Assembly: GCA_034440575.1 (NCBI GenBank)
Contig: JAOTOL010001661.1
Coordinates: 4,580,001-4,644,000 of the forward strand
DNA: 64,000 nt
Direction of reading: 5' to 3'
Source of the DNA: Imbricaverruca yamaguchii
Lineage: Eukaryota > Arthropoda > Thecostraca > Neoverrucidae
The position numbers and the translations under genes are program-made. Below, one piece after another: positions 23,801 through 31,500 of the stretch; positions within the stretch are counted from its first letter, which is position 1; each line of letters begins with the position of its first letter. Under the pieces are notes generated by a model. The model was not told the DNA's origin. It saw nothing but the letters and a program-made list of their open reading frames with translations, and made no database searches.

Positions 23801-26800
23801 ATGAAACAAGCCGTCCAGAATGCGGCTCACTCCGCGACTAAACACGTGCTGAAATCCTTCAACGATGAAGCGTGACCGAATATGAAGCATCTTCCTCAAA
23901 CAATACACCCACCAAGATTGCCTTAAGAGTGCCCCGTCATGCCAGACGCGCTAAGACGTGCATCGCCCACGCGGTAATCGACGCAATAGCGGGGGCGAGT
24001 CGACACCTGTCGGGACACAAGACAACCAGCCGGCCGAATCACTGGCGCAGCTGGACCGCACCGTCACGTGATCAGCTCGAGAATGGGCCGCAGCTTCAGC
24101 GAGCCCGGAGACAGAGCGGCCGTGGTGTCAGTGTCCACCCGAGACGGGCGGCGGCCATTGTCGTCCAGCTCGCATACCGCCACGGCAGTGGTCCCGCGAG
24201 TGGTCACGCGGACCAACACTGCACAACCACTCACAACAATCTGGTCCTTATTGACGATAATTACCATAATAATTCGCTTCCCGTTATTATAGGTATAATA
24301 CGACAATATTGTTATAATACGATAACTCTCGCATGCTGAATGGTCGCGGTAGCAGAAAATCTGCGAGGTCAGCAGGCCACGAACAAGCAACCATTCGGTT
24401 ACGACACAACGTATGTAGGTCCACTTAGGCCCTCCTCAGTCGCGACGTGCTTTCGGCACGCAAGTTTGCTTCTTCCAGCCGTGTCTGTCATCTTCTCCCC
24501 GCTTCTGTGGGGGCGGGGGCGGTGCAGACAGACCTCGCCAGCGTCTAGAGGGGGCGTGGCGGGGTAGAAACATAGACCCCCAGACTGCAGTACTGTCTGC
24601 CATCATGGTGTCTGTAGTATCCAGGCATCGCGCGAGTGGCCTCAGACGCATACCACCGTACCCCAATGACCTCAACATACGTTGCTTGGCTGGGTGCTCA
24701 GGCTTAAGGGCGCGCTTCCACTGCAGGAGGCATCAGGCGCACATATCCAGACCGGGTTGAATCAGACCACTTGGATCCATCTCCGGTCATTCCGCTAAGG
24801 AAGCCGATTACTTCCGTCTCGGAATCGGCGACGCATATCGTGACATGAAACTCGACATCTAGCATCTATTGTGATGGTACTTGGGTTCTTTTACCGACTA
24901 CTGGGTCACATATCCTCACCAACCTCTCACACCGGTTGGTCACGGGTGGACTCTGTAATCCCGCCGGTTGTGGGATTCGAACACGCGATCTTGTGATCAA
25001 GAGTCCAACTCCCTACCGACTGAGCTACTGCGGCCCCGACATCTATCCTTAAGTGAGAGTGAAACTCACATCTAGCCTAAATAGAACTGCCTGAGAACTG
25101 CCATCTGGAATGTCGCGAGGCGAACGCCTCTGCGCAGGTCCAAAGTCCCGCTCACCAGCGTCAGTCAGACGACGGTAAGAAGTGACCGCGACGGTCACCA
25201 CCGTGCGATTGTTTGTGGTGCGATTTAGAGGGCCAGCATGGCACGATCACGTAGACTATCACTCTGTGTATTGTAGACTTGCTGATCTGTTCGCTTTAGC
25301 TGCCGCCGAACAAAGGCAGTAAACACGTGCCAACGATATAAGGTCGCACCAAACTTTTCTGGGTTCTACGTAGCTTACAAACACATCGTAGTGTATGAAC
25401 AATCGTTGTTACGGTTGTATATGCTGATACGGTAGATAGTAAACCCCAAAGGTTCTGTTTATCTGGTTTACCTCACCCAAAGGCCAGTTGCGGCCACAGT
25501 GAGCGTGTGTCAGACAGACAGTGGCGAGCAGCACCTGCACGGTACGCCTATCTTCACCGCACAGCAGGCGACGATGGGTCGCCCGGGTGTGGCCCACACA
25601 GCCCACCGAGCGCCGCCGGGCTGCGCCTCCTCCCGCAGGAGGACGTGCCCCAATCGACAGAGCAAGTTTAATTATCCGCCACTTGTTGGCAGAAAGCATC
25701 GGCACCATCGGCCAGAAGACCAGCGGTCGTGACAAGTTCGGAAGCCACCCGTCCCAATTCGTGAGCTGTATGTCGCGCGCGTTCGGCACCGCTCCACACG
25801 ACAGCATAATCACACAAAATAGGCAGAGCATGGGGCGAGTGAGTTCGGTATAGCAGCTGGAAAAGTATTGTCCGTCTCGTACGAAATACGACTCACGTAC
25901 TTAACTGCATTTATACAGGTATAACATTTGTTGCGACATATTTTAAGACGTTTCCTGTAGCCAAAACTGATGTCCAGATACATCCGCCCCGCCCCCCCCC
26001 CAGAACTCAACACATGATCCAGTATAAGTGGCTTGGCGTAAAGCAAAGGCGTTATATCGGGGGCAGCATTATCAGCGGCAAAATGCATGGCTGCCGTCTC
26101 AGTTGTTGAAAAACAAAACCCACTCAAAGCACATCAGTGACCTCAGTGACCTCAGTGGCCAGTGACACAACTGACCGTACCTCGATGACCTCAGACACCA
26201 CCGACTCGCATGACAGGCACTGACCGTACCTCGACGACTTTAGACACAACTGACCGTACCTCGATGACCTCAGATGCAACCGACTGAGCCTCAGTGACCT
26301 AATATACAACTGATCGTACCTCGGTGCTCTCAGATACAATCGGCCATAGCCGAGTGAACTTGGACACAACTGGTGGCACCTGAGTAGCCTTGGATACAAC
26401 TCTGTGTCTCAGTGGCCTCAGACAGGACCTAACTGTACCTCAGTTACCCCAGATACAACTGTACCTGTACCCCAGTAACTTTGGACACAACTGACCGTAC
26501 CTCGGCGGCCTGAGTGACCTCCGAGACAACTGACCGTACCCCAGTGGCCTGAATAACCTCGGACACAACTGACCTGCGTATCCCAGTGATCTCAGACACA
26601 ACTGACCATTCCCAGTGACCTCAGACACAACTGACCGTATCCCAGTGACCTCAGACACAACTGACCACACCTCTGCGACTTCAGACACAACTGACTGTAC
26701 CCGAGCAGCCTGAGTGCCTCATCCACGACTGACCGTGTATCTTGAGATGACGCTGCAGGTGCTCGCGCCTGATGAACCCCTTGAAGCAGACGGAGCAGAC

Positions 26801-28460
26801 GTGCGGCCGCTCGTTGGTGTGTATGCGTCGGTGACGGGCCATGTGCGCCTTCCTCTTCAGCCTGACGTCACACATGTCACATTTGAATCTGTGGCACACC
26901 GGCGGTGACGTCACACACCCCGGCAACGTGTGACGTCACACCAGCTCAGCACAGCACGCGCGCACGCAGTCACACGCACAACGACGAACTGATTCTGAGA
27001 CATTGCAGCGCAGCGAATACTTTGATCATTTCCCGACATATCCGTCTCGTGCTTCTTTCAGAGGCAGAGCGACGTGCATAGGGAACGATATCGCAACGGC
27101 AGATCATTGGACATGAGCACACCGCTAATGTATCAACTTAATACCGGGCATAAAAACAAGAACAAACGCCGAATAGGACTGTCGCATGATATCCAGCATG
27201 CCGTAGCAGTATTCCACCGAGTCTGAATAATTGGACCATTACACGGACAATAAAGCTACAATGACAACATTTGCAAGATAATGATGACTTAATGCGATCA
27301 TTAGCACTAAATACAAGCCAAGTGATGCAGCCATTACAATATAAAGTAGTCATATAGTTGGTTATCTGGGCTTAGGGGCGCATCGACAGCCATGGCCATA
27401 CAACGCCGAAAAGTAGTCATATAGCATTCGTCAGATGTAGCTAGGGTTAGGAAATATGGACTGTGTCCTGGATTTTTGGCATCCAGAACATTATGCACCC
27501 CATATAATTGCCCTCCTACATTTTGCATAACGAGAGACGATGAATACATGATTTTTTTCTTATATGGATGGAAGATGAGGCTGATGTCCTCTGATAAAGG
27601 AACATATCCTTTCCACTTCCGATTACTCAACATATTCCTCTCCACATCCAGGATTATACACCACAGACCCAAACCTGGACACAGCAGTCCGCCGGGATTC
27701 ATTGGCATACTGACATCATTGGGAAGAGTGCCATGAGTTAGTTAGTTATTAGGGTTTTTGGGCGCACCAACTGCAGTGGTTATACAGTGCCATGAAGCAC
27801 CCATGTTACACAGATCAGGTGCTTTGCAAGTGAAAATTGTGTGCGTCGTGCTGCGCACGCTGTCGTGGCGTGAATGCAGGATCATGCTGAATATCGCTCC
27901 ACGGCTGAATTAACCATGTGCAGTAGACTATTCACAGGTTTGAGTTTAAATTTTGACGTTTTCCGCATCCCAAATACAAGCACATCGTGGTCTGAGATAT
28001 TTGGGACGTCTTCATCCGCTTCTCGGTGATAGCGACAGTGATATTCCTGCAGCATTGCTCACAAGCACTAGCTGGTTGATATGGTTGAACATTCCCCTAA
28101 AAAACAGTTGGATGACACAATCACTAACAATCGCGGGCACTGTACAACAGACGAGCTATTTGCAACCTGTGATCGAACGGCAGCACAGCCATCAAATTGC
28201 GCAAAACTCACGCACAAAGCTGCAGTATCTGCGGCCCTGACGAGTAACGTACAGCGTGCGAGATCTGACATAACCACCAGCGCCCCTCGCGGGCGAAGCC
28301 GTCACTACCCATGCCGGAGCCAGTTCTAGTGGGCTCGCCAGGCGGCATTGGGTGGACCAGGGGAATGTAGTGAAAAAAAATAAAAAATGTGGGGAAATAA
28401 ATAATAAAAAAAAATTTGAAATTTAACTTTTTTTTTGTTTTTTATTTTTTTGGAGGGGGG

Positions 28461-28505
<45 letters not shown>

Positions 28506-31500
28506 ATTTTATCATTGGGTGGATCCAGTGGAATATGTGCGGGGGTTAAACAAACACACACGCCTCGTTTAGTGAGAATCTTTTCCCAATACCAACGTCA
28601 AACCCTTTTCTTCACATTCGACGACCAAATTCACACGAACTTAAACACTGACCTCATGTGTACGAGATACGCTATTGTGCATCGAGACGATATTCTCCAG
28701 CATGCATATGGTAAGTGGCAACCGTACCTAGAATCGCTGGCAGACGTGACCCGATCTTTACGGGTTCCCCTCAATCCCATTCCAGAAAGCCTCGGTGACA
28801 CAGAGCTGTACGTCAGCTCAACATTGTTGCGAATCGCCGACCATCTGCCTGCCTCTTCTGGGTCTGTCATGTCCTACACAATCCCAGCCCTACTCTTGTC
28901 TTGGCTCGTCCGGCTCTGTCCTCTCCATCCAATTTTCTCTTGTCCTCTCTTATTCTTTCCTGTTCTGTTCGGTCCTATCCTTCCATGCCCTATCCTTCGC
29001 TGTCCTGTTCTGCCCTTCCATGCCCTGTTCTGTTCCGTATTGTCCTGTCCTCTCTTGTCCTATCATGTCCCGTGATGTTCTGTTCTGTTCTATCCTGTCT
29101 TGCCCTGTCGTGCCCAGTCATATCTTATCCGGCCATATCCCTTCTCGGTTGGTTATTGGAGTTCATGGGCGCATCGACTGCATCGGGCATGCAGCGCCCT
29201 GCCCTATCCCTTCGTTTCCTGTCCTGTCCTGTGTTGTCCTATCCTGTCCTGTGCTGTCCTGTCCTACCCTGTTCTGTCCTGTCCTGTCCTGTCCTGTCCT
29301 GTCCTGTCCTGTCCTGTCCTGTCCTGTCCTGTCCTGTCCTGTCCTGTCCTGCCCTGCCCTGCCCTGCCCTGTCCTGTCCTGTCCTGTCCTGTCCTGTCCT
29401 GTCCTGTCCTGTCCTGTCCTGTCCTGTCCTGTCCTGTCCTGTCCTGTCCTGTCCTGTCCTGTCCTGTCCTGTCCTGTCCTGTCCTGTCCTGTCCTGTCCT
29501 GTCCTGTCCTGTCCTGTCCTGTCCTGTCCTGTCCTGTCTGTCTGTCTGTGCTGTCTGTCTTCTGTCTTCTTCTGTCTGTCTGTCTGTCTGTCTGTCCTGT
29601 CCTTCCCTGTCACGCCCCGCTCCGTGCCCTCTCCCGGCCGACCGTACCGCACTTACTCGTCTCCCTCGGGAGTGTCGCCGTCGGTGCCCATCCGGTGGCA
29701 GTGGTGTTTGTGCAGCGCCAACAGGCCGCGCGCCGCCTCCTCCGGCCCGGTGGCCGGCTCGCGCTTGATCTCCATCCGCTGCCAGCCGTTCTCCTTCTCG
29801 GCCTCCTCGACCGACTTGAGCGGCGCGGCGCCCGGCCCCGCGCCCGCCGAGGTGGCGGGCGGCGGCGGCGCGCCGGCCGACGGCAAGGGGCCGCCGCGGT
29901 GCGCCGGGTGCGGCACGAACACGCCGCCGGGCCGCGGCGCCAGGAAGTGCGGCGTGATGGGGCTGGCGAAGCCGGGCAGCCCCAGCAGGTGGTCGATGCT
30001 GATACGCGGCGCGCCGCCGGCCGCCGGGTCCAGGTAGACGGCCTGGGGCGCGGCCGACTCGCGGCCGTCCATCAGGTCGGTCATCACGTCGGCGGCCGTG
30101 GTCGGCGGCTTGGACGGGCCGGCCGGCGGTGCCGCCTCCCCCGCCGGCGCCGGGCCCGCGAAGCCGGCGCGCTCGCGCTGGTGCCGCTGCGCCTCGTTCT
30201 GCAGCATCTGCGACAGCATGGCGATCGACTCCACCTCCTCGGGCGCCGAGTGTGTCGGGATGACAGTCAGTCGCTCGGCTGCGGGCAACACGGCGCACAC
30301 GTTAGCACCCACTGATCGGACGGGACGGCACCTGCGCCTACTCGCACCCTCCACCAAGGGTGAGGATGGCTGAGTGGTTAAGGTTCTGAGCTCTGGATAC
30401 CAAGGTCCCGGGTTCAACACTCATACCACTCGAAACATTTCCCAATCCCGCCGCCCACCGGGGGAACAGTGTGGGGTGGGAACGAGTGGTCTAGGGGTAA
30501 GTTGCTCGTCTCACAATCAAAGGGTCGTGGGTTCGAGTCTCACCTGTCGCTACTCTTCGCCCGCGACCAATCGGCGTGAGAGATTGGCGACGCTACATGA
30601 CTCAACGGTCGATGTGTCGAAAAACCAATAACCAACCAATCAGGAACAGTGTGGGCAGCGCCATTAGCCGTGATCGTGCATAAAGTGCGTCGTGAAACAT
30701 CCAATAAACAACAAAAACAACAAAACCCTCTACCAATCTCTGGCTCTGCCACGGCAAAACGAACACCAATGGTGGACGGTGGTCGTCTATCTCTTGGTAC
30801 GATGATCCGTGTAACGTGTATGGGCTTCGGGTGCGGGTTCAGACTCGAGCTCACACGCTCGATCGATCCACAGTGCATCTGTGGCTATCCTGGCCCATCG
30901 ATGTGCACATTAAAAAGGCGAAGGGGAGGGGCCGTGACACAAAAAGACACATCGACCACCCACATCACATCCGATCGGCCCGAGTCGTTCGACAGAGTCC
31001 ACACCAGCTCGCACCAGGGAGACCGGGCCTACATGGGCGTCAGCTGGCGCGGCAGGGGCTGCACTGCGCGGCGGCGCCGACGCCTCAGCACGCACGCGCC
31101 GGCATCCTGCCGAGCGCGCAGCTGGCGTGTCGCAGCCACACCAGGTGCCGACAGTGTGGTGTTGCCTGCTTGTTCGCTATCTGGGTTTTGGGTCGCATCG
31201 ACCAGTCTTGGAACACTGGCGCCCGGTGCCGAGAGTCAGTTGAATAGGCTCGCCACAGCGACGATCCGTGTGTCAGCCAGATGGTGTGGTACACGACTAG
31301 ACCCTTGGCGAACACCAGCATCGCGAGGAGATCCGAAACATGGCCAAACGTTCTACCGCCAAACATGACCTTTTAAAGGTTTTTTGTCGTGCTTTTTGTT
31401 CTTGTTTTGTAAGAGCTATTTTTGTCGCGCCGCATGTTAGTTTGGCGCTAGGATATAGACCGAGTCGAGTATAGACCGACCGAGTGGGTGAGAAAGGTAA

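Noticed and set aside
28795..30315. A 506-residue plus-strand open frame and similar long frames
   Set aside because: Most of it is the GTCCT microsatellite, and the rest is antisense to exon 2 of the zinc-finger gene, whose GC-rich codons keep the opposite strand open.
30480..30555. A tRNA-Glu-like gene
   Set aside because: It is the head of a SINE flanked by a perfect 13-bp duplication.
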